Shown: positions 7,384 to 17,070 of the stretch, one piece after another | How the letters are laid out: each line of letters opens with the position of its first letter | Position numbering within the stretch: the stretch's first letter is position 1 | NCBI GenBank assembly: GCA_002412495.1 | Contig: DHVE01000068.1 | Location: forward strand, 1-64,000 | DNA from: Betaproteobacteria bacterium UBA5216 | GTDB taxonomy: Bacteria; Pseudomonadota; Gammaproteobacteria; Burkholderiales; SG8-41 | DNA length: 64,000 nt | Direction: 5' to 3' | Translations under genes and position numbers: made by a program | The notes under the pieces: model-generated | The model's database searches: none | The model's input: only the letters and a program-made list of their open reading frames with translations | Told to the model about the DNA's origin: nothing

Positions 7384-8415
7384 ATGTTCCGGACATTTCA
7401 CGAAGCACTCCACGAAAAATCAGGTTTGGGTTTCACGGGCACCGCAGTCGCGCTGATGGCGATGACTATGGGGGGCGTCGCGCATGCGCAAACGGCCGCA
7501 AAGGGCGCGAGCCAAGCCTACCCCACGCGGCCGGTTCGCCTGATCGTGCCGCTGGCGCCAGCCGGCACCACGGACATCGTGGCGCGCATCGTGGCGCAGA
7601 AATATTCCGAAGCGCTGGGGCAAACCGTCATTGTCGATAATCGTCCTGGCGCGGGAACCACGCTTGGCACGGGACTGGTCGCGCGCGCCGCGCCCGACGG
7701 CTATACCTTGCTCTTTACCAGTTCGTCGATAGCCACTAACGCGGCGCTATATCCCAAGCTGCCGTTCGACACCCTCAAGGATTTCGCACCGGTGGGTCCT
7801 GTCGGGCAATCGTTTTACGTACTTGCGGTGCAGCCTTCGCTGGGCGTGAGTTCGGTGCGTGATCTGGTCGCGATGGCAAAGGCAAAGCCGAAACAGATTC
7901 TCTATGCTTCCGCCGGGCAAGGCACCATCACGCATCTGGCGGTGGAACTGTTCATGGCCAACGCGCAAATTAAAATGCAGGACGTGCCGTTCAAGGGCGG
8001 CGCGCCGGCGCTGCTCGCGTTTCTCAGTGCGCAGGTGCCGGTGATATTCAGCCCCATCGCGGAAATTCTGCCGCACCTGCGCGCCGGGGCCAAAGTGCGC
8101 ACGCTGGCGGTGACGAACGCGAAACGCGCGCCCGAACTGCCCGAAACACCCACGTTGGCCGAAGCGGGTGTGCCTGGGTCCGAGGTGGTATCGAAGTCGG
8201 GCGTCTATGCTCCCGCCGGCACGCCGCCCGCTATCGTCAATCAGCTTAACGCCGAGATCAATCGCATGGTGCAGCAGCCCGACGTCCGTGAAAGGTTTTT
8301 GAGCCAGGGCCTTGTGCCCATCGGTGGTACGTCTGCGGAATTGAGCGACTATCTTAAATCAGAAATTGCGCGCTGGACCGCGGTGGTAAAAGGGGCCGGC
8401 ATCAAGGTCGAATAG
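7384..8415 (+). CDS. Bug/TctC tricarboxylate-type solute-binding protein
   Basis: 343 residues with an unusually long n-region (MFRTFHEALHEKSGLGFTGT) before a hydrophobic core and cleavage after VAHAQ. Landmarks: YPTRPVRLIVPLAPAGTTD, VIVDNRPGAGTTLG, APDGYTLLFTSSS, KLPFDTLKDFAPVG, DVPFKGGAPALL and PTLAEAGVPGSEVVSKSGVYAPAGTP. The position normally held by Trp in the xxWxGLLAPAGTP block is Lys-Ser here, so the hinge region differs from its neighbours. Together with the following dioxygenase it ends the plus-strand run. Confidence 0.92.
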   Translation: MFRTFHEALHEKSGLGFTGTAVALMAMTMGGVAHAQTAAKGASQAYPTRPVRLIVPLAPAGTTDIVARIVAQKYSEALGQTVIVDNRPGAGTTLGTGLVARAAPDGYTLLFTSSSIATNAALYPKLPFDTLKDFAPVGPVGQSFYVLAVQPSLGVSSVRDLVAMAKAKPKQILYASAGQGTITHLAVELFMANAQIKMQDVPFKGGAPALLAFLSAQVPVIFSPIAEILPHLRAGAKVRTLAVTNAKRAPELPETPTLAEAGVPGSEVVSKSGVYAPAGTPPAIVNQLNAEINRMVQQPDVRERFLSQGLVPIGGTSAELSDYLKSEIARWTAVVKGAGIKVE

Positions 8416-8538
8416 CGGCCTGCCTCACTGATATTGTGATGAAGCAACCAAAGAAATCTACCGCGATCCACCGCAATCCGTGGGGCGCAGGGACGCGTTT
8501 GCGCTAAACTTCCCCTCGTTAACTGATTGGAGAATCCC

Positions 8539-9438
8539 ATGTCCGCCATTCTTAACCAGACCCCCGCCCGCCCGACCATCAAACCGCTGCATCCACTCTA
8601 CGTCGCGGAAATCACCGGCATTGACCTCACCGTGCCGGTGGCGCGCGAGGATTTCCGCGCGATCTGGGCGGCATTCAACGAATATGAGGTGCTGGTGTTT
8701 CGCGATCAGCCCTTTACCGACGAAACGCAAATTGCGTTCAGCCGCAATTTCGGTGCGCTCGAAACCATGGAGGCGCATCCGGCGAATAACTTCAAACCTG
8801 GCCACATCGCGGTGATGACCAATCTCGATGCGCTGGGCAATCTGCTGCCGCTCGATGATCCGGGCATGCTGCACCGCTTGCGCAATGAAGCGTGGCACAC
8901 CGACAGTTCGTTCAAGCCGGTGGCGGCGCTGTGCTCATTGCTGTCGGGGCGGATCGTGCCGCCGGTGGGCGGCAACACCGATTTCGCCAGCGCGCGCGCG
9001 GCTTATGCGGCATTTCCGGAAGCACGCAAGGCGTCGCTCGAAGGCAAGACCGTTATTCACCGCGTGGCCGCGCCCAAGGCGATAGACGACCCGGCGTATA
9101 ACGAGGAACAGAAAAAGCGGCTCACCGTCACGCATCCGCTGGTGCGCACCAACCCGGTGAATGGCCGGAAAAACTGGTATGTCGGTTCACACGCGCAGGA
9201 GATCATCGGCATGCCGCCCGAGGCAGGCATGGCACTGCTCGACGAGTTGACGGAATTTTGCACGCAGCCGCAATTTGTCTACAGCCATGCATGGCGGCAG
9301 CACGATCTGGTGATCTGGGACAACCGCTGCGCGTTGCATCGCGCGACTACCTTCGATAAAACGAAGTACCGCCGCAAGATGCACCGTACCACCGTGGCGG
9401 GCACGACGCCGGATAGTGCCTTGGCGAGTATGCCGTAA
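8539..9438 (+). CDS. TauD/TfdA-family Fe(II)/2-oxoglutarate dioxygenase
   Basis: Cytosolic non-heme iron dioxygenase that couples 2-oxoglutarate decarboxylation to oxidation of a substrate such as a sulfonate or aryloxy acid. The ATG at 8539 follows TTGGAG at proper spacing and gives 299 residues. Iron ligands are visible as His120 and Asp122 in EAWHTDSSF and the distal His near 267 in WDNRCALHRAT; the co-substrate Arg is probably near 283 (KMHRTT). A second family member lies at 14.7 kb. Substrate unknown; the neighbouring Bug receptor might supply it. Confidence 0.92.
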   Translation: MSAILNQTPARPTIKPLHPLYVAEITGIDLTVPVAREDFRAIWAAFNEYEVLVFRDQPFTDETQIAFSRNFGALETMEAHPANNFKPGHIAVMTNLDALGNLLPLDDPGMLHRLRNEAWHTDSSFKPVAALCSLLSGRIVPPVGGNTDFASARAAYAAFPEARKASLEGKTVIHRVAAPKAIDDPAYNEEQKKRLTVTHPLVRTNPVNGRKNWYVGSHAQEIIGMPPEAGMALLDELTEFCTQPQFVYSHAWRQHDLVIWDNRCALHRATTFDKTKYRRKMHRTTVAGTTPDSALASMP

Positions 9439-9550
9439 GACATCAGAGCGCGGCGTCGGCGACGCGACGCGCGTATCGTGTGCGCCGCTGCCGATGATGG
9501 CGGGTTACGGCGCAAGGAACATGCCTAACCCACCCCGGTAATACCCGCGG

Positions 9551-10441
9551 TCAGCGCTTCAATCCTTTGCGTCCAATACCCTTGGCGCGATACAAGCCGC
9601 CGTCTGCCGCCGTAACGTAAAGGCTGCCAAGATCGGAATCGCCAAACGCGCAGCGCATCGGCATGTCGGCCGGCGCGGCATGCGTTTCAAGGATGGTGCC
9701 GCCGGGCGACACCACCATAATGTTCGCGCCGCTGCCGCCTTTTTTCCAACCCATGCAGGCGATGATGTCGCCATCGCTGTCAAGGCAAAGGCCCGTGATG
9801 CCGCGCTCGCCGAACTGAAAATTCAGCAGCGTTTTGCCGTGATGCCCCACGCTGCCGTGTTCGTTGATCGAATACGACAACAACTGGCACACGTCGCCGC
9901 GCTCGGCGTCGCCGTCGGCCACGTAGAGCGTTTTTTCATCGGCGGAGAGCAGCACCGCTTGCGGGCCTGATGTATCATGCGTCACGCGGTTGAGGCGGTA
10001 ATTGCCAGGGCCTTGCGGATCCGCGCGCAGCACCGCCGCAAACGGCAGCATCGGCGCGGTGGGCGGACCATACGGCGCCTGCGCGTTATACGCGTCGGCG
10101 ATCCACACGCGGCCTTTTTTATCCACCGCCACGTCGCACGGCTGGTTGTTGCGCTGGCCCTCGAGAAACTCGGTGATCGGCGTGGCCGAGCCGTCATTCA
10201 AAAACTGAATCACGCGGCGGCCGCCTTCCTGCGCGCCGAATACCAAACCATCCTTGGCAATCGCAAGGCCATTGACGCGTCCGGTCCAGCGGCGGAAGTT
10301 GTCTGTCATGTTTGTCGCCGGATCGTATCGCACGACGCGTTCTTCGAGCACCGCGCTGCACAGCATGCCTTTGCCGTCCCACGCGAGGCCCCCGGTGCGG
10401 CCCTTGAACGGGCCGGCTACCAATTCAAAATTCCAGGTCAT
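9551..10441 (-). CDS. SMP-30/gluconolactonase-like beta-propeller
   Basis: 296 residues with propeller blades such as GGLAWDGKGMLCSAV, NQPCDVAVDKKGRVWIADAYN, QAVLLSADEKTLYVADGD and GITGLCLDSDGDIIACMG. It is the second gene of a minus-strand pair; its start lies 18 bases after the stop of the canonical SMP-30 gene upstream. Compared with that neighbour the metal-site Glu of the EGPxW motif is not visible at the N-terminus, so it may be a non-catalytic or differently liganded relative. No signal peptide. Lactone hydrolysis is the family default, not shown here. Confidence 0.85.
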   Translation of the reverse strand: MTWNFELVAGPFKGRTGGLAWDGKGMLCSAVLEERVVRYDPATNMTDNFRRWTGRVNGLAIAKDGLVFGAQEGGRRVIQFLNDGSATPITEFLEGQRNNQPCDVAVDKKGRVWIADAYNAQAPYGPPTAPMLPFAAVLRADPQGPGNYRLNRVTHDTSGPQAVLLSADEKTLYVADGDAERGDVCQLLSYSINEHGSVGHHGKTLLNFQFGERGITGLCLDSDGDIIACMGWKKGGSGANIMVVSPGGTILETHAAPADMPMRCAFGDSDLGSLYVTAADGGLYRAKGIGRKGLKR

Positions 10442-10459
10442 CTTGTTCTCCTATTCCGG

Positions 10460-11383
10460 TTAGCGCGACGGCACGCCGGCGATGTTGAGGCGAAAGCGCG
10501 TGACCGAACCGATGTTGGTGACGTACATCGTCTTCCAGTCGTCGTCGCCGAACGCAATATTGGTGGGGTGATGCCCCGGTGTCTTGATACGCACGATGGG
10601 CTTGCCCGAAGGGTCATGCACCCAGATGCCGCCGGGCGCGGTACACCATACATTGCCCGCCACGTCGCACTTCATGCCGTCGGGCACGCCGCGCTCCGGG
10701 CCGGTGTATTGATAAAACAAACGCTTGGGGCCGACGGAGCCGTCGGGCTTGACGTCATAGGCACGGATCACGCGCTCGCGACTGCAATTCACATAGAGAA
10801 TTTTTTCGTCGGGCGAGAAACACAGGCCGTTCGGATACACCGTGTCTTCGGTGATGATCGACAGCGTTTTGCCATCGGGCGCGATGCGAAACACCGGCTG
10901 CGTTTCGAGATAACGCTGCACGTCGGGGCCGACCATGCCCACGTTGTACATGCCGCCCGGCGGATCGGTGAACCAGATCGAGCCGTCGGATTTGACGACG
11001 ATATCATTCGGCGTATTGAGCTTTTTACCTTGCCATTTATCGGCGAGTGTTTTCCACGAGCCGTCATGCTCCTGACGAAACACCGTGCGGCCGCCCCAGC
11101 CCGCCACCACGATGCGGTTTTCCAGATCCAGCGCGAGGCCGTTGGCCTTGACCGACGGATTCAGAATGACTTCCTTGCCCACGCCGGGCTTCCAGCTCCA
11201 GATGGTATCGCCGATGATATCGACGAACACGAGCCGCTTGTTCTTCTTATCCCACACAGGCCCTTCGCCGAAAATTATGTCGCGCGCGCACAACTCCACC
11301 GGCGGGCTTTTGTCGACGATGCGCTCCCATCCGGGCGCGCACATATCGACTTCTACGTACAACTCTTCCAATGATCCATGCAT
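10460..11383 (-). CDS. SMP-30/gluconolactonase-family lactonase
   Basis: 307 residues with the metal-site signatures of the family: FGEGPVWDKKNKRLVFVDI (Glu ligand), NTPNDIVVKSDGSIWFTDP (Asn), YPNGLCFSPDEKILYV and GVPDGMKCDVAGNVW (Asp). Such proteins are divalent-metal six-blade propellers that open sugar or small-acid lactones. It has no signal peptide. It forms a tandem pair with the downstream propeller gene and follows an alpha/beta hydrolase gene, all on the minus strand, which suggests a hydrolytic pathway for an ester or lactone (inference). Confidence 0.92.
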   Translation of the reverse strand: MHGSLEELYVEVDMCAPGWERIVDKSPPVELCARDIIFGEGPVWDKKNKRLVFVDIIGDTIWSWKPGVGKEVILNPSVKANGLALDLENRIVVAGWGGRTVFRQEHDGSWKTLADKWQGKKLNTPNDIVVKSDGSIWFTDPPGGMYNVGMVGPDVQRYLETQPVFRIAPDGKTLSIITEDTVYPNGLCFSPDEKILYVNCSRERVIRAYDVKPDGSVGPKRLFYQYTGPERGVPDGMKCDVAGNVWCTAPGGIWVHDPSGKPIVRIKTPGHHPTNIAFGDDDWKTMYVTNIGSVTRFRLNIAGVPSR

Positions 11384-11494
11384 CGGCTGCTCCTTGTCTT
11401 GAATAGCGAATATTGCGAATTACGGTGATGCGAACATTACAGAATACGGACTGGGAAATTCATGCGGGCAGCAGAGAATATCACCACGCGTTCT

Positions 11495-12730
11495 TCAGTC
11501 AAACCACCGCCGCTTGTAACTGATCCCGGGCGCATTCGGCCCCGCGCCCGCCGGATCAATCCACAGCGATTTGCCGGGGTGCTTCAGCGGTTTGCCTTCG
11601 AAGCGCTCGCGCAGCCAGTCGCACACAAACGCGTGGATGTCGGCTTCCCACACCGAGCTGCGGCCTTTTTGCGTGATCGAACCATTGTGATGCTGGTCGG
11701 GCAGTACCCACAGTTCGGCTGGGGCTTTCATCTCATCGAACAAACGGTACACCTCGTCCACCGGCGCGCGCGGATCGTATTCGCCGGTGACGATCAGCGT
11801 GGGGCAGGTGACCTTGTCCATCAGCCCTTCCATGGTCATTTTTTGCCACACGCCGTCGAGTTCGGCCTCGCTGGAGGATTGCGTCAGGTAAGCGAACAAC
11901 TGTTTGTAGCGCGGTGACTCCTCGGTCATCAGATAATATTTATCGACGAACGAGGCCCACGGCGCGGCGGCGGCGGCGATGTTGCGGTTTTTTGCGGCGA
12001 TGCGCATACCCCAAAACGAGCCGAAACTTAACGCATAGACACCGATTTTTTGGGCATCGACTTCCGTGCGTTTCATCAGGACATCGATCGCGGCGGCGGC
12101 GGCGTCTTCGTAGTTGTCGTCGGTGAGGCGTATGCCGCGCAGGTTGCTTTCCCCTTGGCCCGGGCCGTCGAATGAAAACACATGCATGCCGCGTTGCAGG
12201 GCCTGGTTGTAATACGGGTGTGGCCAGGCTTCCTTGGTCTGATCGCAGCCGGGCACGTAAAAAATCAGCGGCTTCGGATCATTACCCGGCGCCAAGTGCA
12301 GATTGCCCGACACCACGGTGCCGTTCCATGGCACGTCAACGTGTTCAATCTTGTAAGGCGCGAGTTCGCGCACCTTGTCGTAGCAGCGTATCGCGCCGCC
12401 GTGGAGGAATTTTTTCTCGTCGTTGGTTTCGAACACCACGTGCTGCGCGTCCGCGTATTGCAGCGCCGCCGAATAATAAAGTTCCATCGCGGTTTCCTTG
12501 TGGCCGGCATCCAGTTCGGCTTGCGCGAGGCGCTCGGATTTTTTTGCCGCCATGCCCACGTGTTTGGAAATCATATCGTGGCTGCGCACACTCTTCGGCA
12601 AACGCCCGCGCCCGTCGGGTTGGAAGTGAAACGTCTTGCCGGTTTCTTTCACCATCCAGTCAAAGAACCACTGTTGGTTGTCGCGATGTAGATGCGGTTT
12701 GCCTTTTTTGGCACGGGAAGGGCTGGGCAT
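11495..12730 (-). CDS. Alpha/beta hydrolase, prolyl-oligopeptidase-like (EstA/DHPON type)
   Basis: A 411-residue hydrolase with an N-terminal helical region of about 130 residues followed by a hydrolase domain. Within it are VPGCDQTKEAW (oxyanion region), FDGPGQGES, the nucleophile elbow GVYALSFGSFWG (Ala replaces the first Gly of GxSxG), the acid in TGEYDPRAP and the base in PDQHHNGS. The architecture resembles 2,6-dihydroxypseudooxynicotine hydrolase and related C-C or ester hydrolases. It is the first gene of a minus-strand run with the two propeller genes. Substrate is unknown. Confidence 0.88.
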   Translation of the reverse strand: MPSPSRAKKGKPHLHRDNQQWFFDWMVKETGKTFHFQPDGRGRLPKSVRSHDMISKHVGMAAKKSERLAQAELDAGHKETAMELYYSAALQYADAQHVVFETNDEKKFLHGGAIRCYDKVRELAPYKIEHVDVPWNGTVVSGNLHLAPGNDPKPLIFYVPGCDQTKEAWPHPYYNQALQRGMHVFSFDGPGQGESNLRGIRLTDDNYEDAAAAAIDVLMKRTEVDAQKIGVYALSFGSFWGMRIAAKNRNIAAAAAPWASFVDKYYLMTEESPRYKQLFAYLTQSSSEAELDGVWQKMTMEGLMDKVTCPTLIVTGEYDPRAPVDEVYRLFDEMKAPAELWVLPDQHHNGSITQKGRSSVWEADIHAFVCDWLRERFEGKPLKHPGKSLWIDPAGAGPNAPGISYKRRWFD

Positions 12731-12796
12731 GTGCTTGCCTTTTGTGTTTAAAAATTGTGTAAAAACAAATAGTTACAGATTATCGCATATGCTTCG

Positions 12797-13441
12797 TTAC
12801 TGCGGTTTCAATCCGATCGTCTTGATAACACCAGACCACTTCCGAGCCTCATGCTGGATGTAAGCCGCGAATTCCGCCGGCGTGTTCGCTACCACATCCA
12901 TGTCCTGATTCGCGAACAGTGATTTTACGTCCGGGTGGTTGAGTGCCGTTACCAGATCCGCGTGCATGCGTGACACAAGTGGCTTCGATTGTTTTGCCGG
13001 CGCGAGCACGCCGTGCTACTGGGTTGTTTCAAATCCCCTCAAGCCCGATTCCACCAGCTCCGGAATCTCCGGTAGCGCGGCAGTGCGTTTCAAACTCGTA
13101 ACCGCCAATCCGCGCAACCGCCCCGCTTGTAGATGCCGCATGCCGGGCAGCAGGCTGTTCATTATTTGTACTTGCCCGCCGAGCAACTCGGTCAACGCCG
13201 GTCCGGCGCCCTTGTAGGGCAAGTGGGCGATGCGCACTTTTGCAGCCATCACAAACAATTCGGAGGCGGGTTGATTGCTCATGTCGATGCCGCCCGAAGC
13301 GTAATTCAACGCGCCCGATTTGGTTTTGGCGAGCGCGATGAATTTCTGCACGGTTTTGGCGGGCACCGACGGATGTACCACCATGATCTGCGGCCCACTG
13401 ATGGTTTGTGTTATCAGCTGAAAATCGCGCACCGGATCGTA
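12797..13441 (-). pseudogene. Bug/TctC pseudogene, 5' deleted with in-frame amber
   Basis: Reading on the minus strand, Bug homology begins abruptly at YDPVRDFQLIT (13441). It continues through VVHPSVPAKTVQKFIALAK, HLPYKGAGPALTELLGGQ and GLRGFETTQ, is interrupted by TAG at 13016-13018, and resumes in the same frame as HGVLAPAKQSKPLV to the normal C-terminus GLKPQ. The roughly 115 N-terminal residues, including the signal peptide, are absent. The TAG falls exactly where intact relatives have the Trp of the TTWFGPLAPA block, consistent with TGG to TAG. The two lesions make a working receptor very unlikely. Confidence 0.9.
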
Positions 13442-13593
13442 TATTCTGGCTGGTTTAATGAGTGGTGATTCTCTCCCAAATTGGCGCGGCTGACATCTGT
13501 GTGACGAAAGCCATGCTTGAAATTACCCAGGACTTGCACGCAAGCGGTTCCCGGCGTGATACTCGTAAATAACTTTTCATAATGGGAGTCAAA

Positions 13594-14655
13594 ATGACCA
13601 CACGCCGAGAATTTATCCAGCAAGCCGCCGGCATCGCGTTTACCAGTTGTGCCATGCTCGACGCCGCGCACGCGCAACCCGCCGCAGCCCATTCAGGCAA
13701 GCGCAGGCAAGTCGTGGTGGCGGGCAAACGCGTGAAAACCGTGGACGTGCACGCGCATTGCGTGATTCCCGAGGCGATGGCGTTGATGGGCATGAAGTTT
13801 GCGCCGCAAACGCTGGTGGTGGTGCAGGACCGGCTGCGCATCATGGACGAGCAGGGCATTGATGTCGAAGCGTTGAGCATCAACCCGTTTTGGTACAAGG
13901 CCGAGCGCGACAAGGCGGCTGAGTTGATCCGGATTCAGAATGAAAAGCTCGCCGAAATCTGCGCGGCGAATCCGGATCGCTTCGTGGCGTTTGCATCGCT
14001 GTCGTTGCAGTACCCTGATCTGGCCGTGCAGCAGCTTGAAACCGCGGTGAAAAAACTGGGATTGCGTGGGGCCGCCATCGGCGGCAGCGTCGGCGACGTC
14101 GAATTCGCGAATCCGAAATTTCATCCGGTATGGGCAAAGGCGCAGGAACTCGACGTACTGTTGTTCATCCATCCGGCGGGCGTGCCCGCATTGAACTCGC
14201 GCCTGAAAGGCAACGGCGTGCTCGAAAACGTCATCGGTAATCCGCTCGATACCACCATCGCGCTGTCGCATCTGATTTTTCAAGGCACGCTCGACAAATA
14301 TCCCGGACTCAAACTGTGCGCGGCGCACGGCGGCGGTTATCTTGCCTCGTATGCGGATCGCTCGGATCACGGCTGCCTCACCTTCCCCGAGCGCTGCGAT
14401 GCGAACATCAAACTCAAGAAGAAGCCCACCGAGTATCTGAAGCAGATATATTTTGATTCGCTGATTTTCGGCGGCGAAGCGTTGCGCCATCTCGCGGCGC
14501 AGGTGGGCGTCGGCCAGATTGTCATGGGCACTGACTACCCGTTCCCGTGGCAGGACAAGGCGGTGGATCACATACTCAATGCCCCAACCTTTACCGATGC
14601 GCAACGCGCGGCGATGCTCGGCGAGACGGCGGTGAAGTTGCTGGGCATAAAATAA
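13594..14655 (+). CDS. Amidohydrolase 2 (ACMSD-like) with Tat-type leader
   Basis: The ATG at 13594 follows GGGAG at five bases and gives 353 residues. The leader MTTRREFIQQAAGIAFTSC carries a twin-arginine motif, so export in folded form is likely. The TIM-barrel metal site is visible: DVHAHC near residue 50, FIHPAG (His), CAAHGGG (His) and MGTDYPFPW (Asp). This set matches the aminocarboxymuconate-semialdehyde decarboxylase/gamma-resorcylate decarboxylase branch, which carries out zinc-dependent decarboxylation or hydrolysis. Tat export is unusual for that branch but seen in some environmental members. A dioxygenase gene follows after 27 bases, hinting at an aromatic-acid route. Confidence 0.88.
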   Translation: MTTRREFIQQAAGIAFTSCAMLDAAHAQPAAAHSGKRRQVVVAGKRVKTVDVHAHCVIPEAMALMGMKFAPQTLVVVQDRLRIMDEQGIDVEALSINPFWYKAERDKAAELIRIQNEKLAEICAANPDRFVAFASLSLQYPDLAVQQLETAVKKLGLRGAAIGGSVGDVEFANPKFHPVWAKAQELDVLLFIHPAGVPALNSRLKGNGVLENVIGNPLDTTIALSHLIFQGTLDKYPGLKLCAAHGGGYLASYADRSDHGCLTFPERCDANIKLKKKPTEYLKQIYFDSLIFGGEALRHLAAQVGVGQIVMGTDYPFPWQDKAVDHILNAPTFTDAQRAAMLGETAVKLLGIK

Positions 14656-14682
14656 CAATCCATTTGCGGGAGACGCATCATC

Positions 14683-15576
14683 ATGACTATTACCGTCAAC
14701 GCCTACACGCCTGACTTCGTTGCCGAAGTTTACGATGTCGATCTGTCGAACCCATCCGCCGAGGACATGAACGCCATCAAGCAGCTATTCTGGAAATACG
14801 GCGTGCTGGTGTTCCCCGACCAGAAGCTCTCGCCACAGCAGCACATTGATTTTTCGCAACAATTCGGTCCGATCGAAATGGACCGAGTGCTGGCGATGGA
14901 GAACGCCGCGCCACGCTTAGTTTCGGCCTTTGCCGACATTTCCAATCTGAACGGCGAAGGCAAAATCTGGGACAAAAGCAGCCGCCAGCGCATGTACAAA
15001 GAGGGCAACAAGCTGTGGCACACCGACAGTTCCTTCAAATACAAGCCGGGCCTGTGTTCGCTGCTGTATTCAACCACCGTCGTTCCCATCGGCGGCCATA
15101 CCGAATTCGCGGATCAGCGCGCGGCGTACGATGCGCTGCCCGATGACCTGAAGCAAAAGCTCGCGGGGCTGGTCGCCGAGCACGCGATTGAATTCTCGCG
15201 CCGTCGTACCGGCTTTGCCGATTTTGATCCGGATGAAACCAAACGCCTGCCGTCGGTGCCGCAGTTGCTGGTGCGTACCATCCCGCAAAGCGGGCGCAAG
15301 TCACTCTATGTCGCTTCGCACATCGGTCGTATCAAGGGCATGGGCGCGGAAGAGGGCGAGGCGCTGGTGCAAAAGCTGCTGGCACACGTCACGCAGCGCC
15401 AGTTCGTGCATTTGCATCGCTGGCGGCCGAACGATCTGGTGATGTGGGACAACCGCTGCACTCTGCATCGCGGTACGGATTTCGATGACATGCGTTTTGT
15501 GCGCGACATGCGACGGGTGACGGTGAGCGATGTGGCGAATACTTGCGAGCAGGAGGGCGTGGCGGTTCCGGCGTGA
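14683..15576 (+). CDS. TauD/TfdA-family Fe(II)/2-oxoglutarate dioxygenase
   Basis: 297 residues with HTD iron ligands His113 and Asp115 (KLWHTDSSF), and the distal His near 262 in WDNRCTLHRGT followed by the Arg in DMRRVTV. The N-terminal VEYDVDLSNPS-like region and YGVLVFPDQKL are typical of the 2,4-D/alkylsulfonate dioxygenase group. It shares only family-level resemblance with the dioxygenase at 8.5 kb, so the two probably use different substrates. Probably co-transcribed with the amidohydrolase upstream. Confidence 0.92.
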   Translation: MTITVNAYTPDFVAEVYDVDLSNPSAEDMNAIKQLFWKYGVLVFPDQKLSPQQHIDFSQQFGPIEMDRVLAMENAAPRLVSAFADISNLNGEGKIWDKSSRQRMYKEGNKLWHTDSSFKYKPGLCSLLYSTTVVPIGGHTEFADQRAAYDALPDDLKQKLAGLVAEHAIEFSRRRTGFADFDPDETKRLPSVPQLLVRTIPQSGRKSLYVASHIGRIKGMGAEEGEALVQKLLAHVTQRQFVHLHRWRPNDLVMWDNRCTLHRGTDFDDMRFVRDMRRVTVSDVANTCEQEGVAVPA

Positions 15577-15657
15577 CCGGCAATTCCCCTCGCCCGCTTG
15601 CGGGTTAGGGTCGTCGCGGCAACGAAGCCGGCGATAGGTTCCCTGTTAAGCGCTACA

Positions 15658-17070
15658 TCACACCAGCACCGGATGCCTGTTCACCCAATCCGTCGCCCGC
15701 TCGTAGGCATGCGCCACGCGATAAATCAACGCTTCGCTAAACGGTTTGCCGATGATCTGCATGGCCAGCGGCAGGCCATCCTTGCTGAACCCGGTTGGCA
15801 CGGATAACGCCGGGCTGCCGGTGATGTTGAACGGCGCGCGCGATTGCCGCGCGTAGGTGTATTCGACGGCTTTCGGATCGTCGATGCGGCAGGCGGGGTC
15901 CATCGAACTCGACGTGATGATGACATCCACGCCGGCAAACAGCGCATGAAAGGCATCGGTCAGTTTGCGGCGCAGACGCGTGGCGTTGACGTAGTCCGCG
16001 GCGCGCACGAACGCGCCCGACGTCAGCCGTTCACGCGCGAGGGCGCCGTAGTCCTGTGGCCGCTCGCGCATCCATTTCTCGTGCACGGCAAAGGCCTCGC
16101 TGGTGAGTATGGTGCGGTTGCACGCGGCGAATTCGCCCAGCGGCGCGGTGGCGATTTCGCGCACCGTCGCGCCCAGTTCCGCCAGCCGTGTCGCGGCGGC
16201 TGCGATGCCATTGGCGATTTCGGGATCGGCTTGCATGTCGCGCATATAAAAATGCCGCAGCACGCCCACGCGCAGGCCCTTGATATCTCGTCCCAGTTGC
16301 GCAGTGTAACCCCCGGTGCTGTGATTCGCGCTACCGGGATCCTGCGCGTCGTAGCCGGCGATCAGGTCGAGCATTAGCGCGTTGTCGCGCACCGTGCGCG
16401 TGAGCGTACCCACGTGATCCAGCGAAAACGCCAGCGGCACCACGCCCCGCCGGCTCACCAGCCCGTAGGTGGGCTTCATGCCGATCACGCCGCACATCGA
16501 CGCCGGATTGCGCACCGAGCCGCCCGTATCGGTGCCGATGGCCGCCGGCAGAAAGCCCGCGGCGGTGGCCGTGCCCGAGCCGCTGGAAGAGCCGCCGCAA
16601 AAGTGATCGCGGTTCCACGGATTACGCGCGGGCGGCCATGGCAAATCAAATGACGGGCCGCCAATGGCGAATTCATGCGTGGACAGCTTGCCCATGAACA
16701 CGCCGCCCGCCGTGCGCAGTTTTTGCGTCACCGCTGCGTCAGTCTGGGCCACGTTATCTTGCAGGATTTTCGAATGCGCGGTGGTTGGCAGCCCCGCGTA
16801 ATCGACAATGTCTTTCAGGCCGTACGGCACGCCATGAAACGGGCCACGCCACTCGCCACGCATGATCTCGGCTTCGGCGCGTTGGGCATCCGCCAGCGCG
16901 AGTTCCGGCGTGGCACGCAGATAGGCGTTGTAGTGCGGGTCATGTCGCTCGCTGCGGGCAATCAGCGCCTTTGCGTATTCCACCGGCGAGAGCTTTTTAG
17001 TGCGCAGCAGTTCCGCAGCATAGGCGACGGTGAGCCAGGCTAAGTCAGTCGCGGCTGTCAAGGCACTCAT
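15658..17070 (-). CDS. Amidase (amidase-signature family)
   Basis: A 470-residue amidase-signature enzyme. The Ser-cisSer-Lys triad is visible: Lys86 in YGLKDIVDYAG, Ser162 region in GGSSSGSGTATAAG, and Ser185 in GTDTGGSVRNPAS. The family hydrolyses amides; this subgroup, with N-terminal AELLRTKKLSPVEY, resembles the amidases of urea/biuret-type and aryl-amide catabolism and GatA. Its ATG overlaps the stop of the 68-residue gene upstream by four bases, so translation is coupled. Located in a minus-strand operon with CMD and alpha/beta hydrolase genes. Confidence 0.93.
   Translation of the reverse strand: MSALTAATDLAWLTVAYAAELLRTKKLSPVEYAKALIARSERHDPHYNAYLRATPELALADAQRAEAEIMRGEWRGPFHGVPYGLKDIVDYAGLPTTAHSKILQDNVAQTDAAVTQKLRTAGGVFMGKLSTHEFAIGGPSFDLPWPPARNPWNRDHFCGGSSSGSGTATAAGFLPAAIGTDTGGSVRNPASMCGVIGMKPTYGLVSRRGVVPLAFSLDHVGTLTRTVRDNALMLDLIAGYDAQDPGSANHSTGGYTAQLGRDIKGLRVGVLRHFYMRDMQADPEIANGIAAAATRLAELGATVREIATAPLGEFAACNRTILTSEAFAVHEKWMRERPQDYGALARERLTSGAFVRAADYVNATRLRRKLTDAFHALFAGVDVIITSSSMDPACRIDDPKAVEYTYARQSRAPFNITGSPALSVPTGFSKDGLPLAMQIIGKPFSEALIYRVAHAYERATDWVNRHPVLV

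Noticed and set aside
9977..11374. Long plus-strand open frame of 465 codons opposite the SMP-30 genes
   Set aside because: It spans two real genes and their gap, is rich in His/Arg as antisense frames of GC-rich genes are, and has no recognisable motif.
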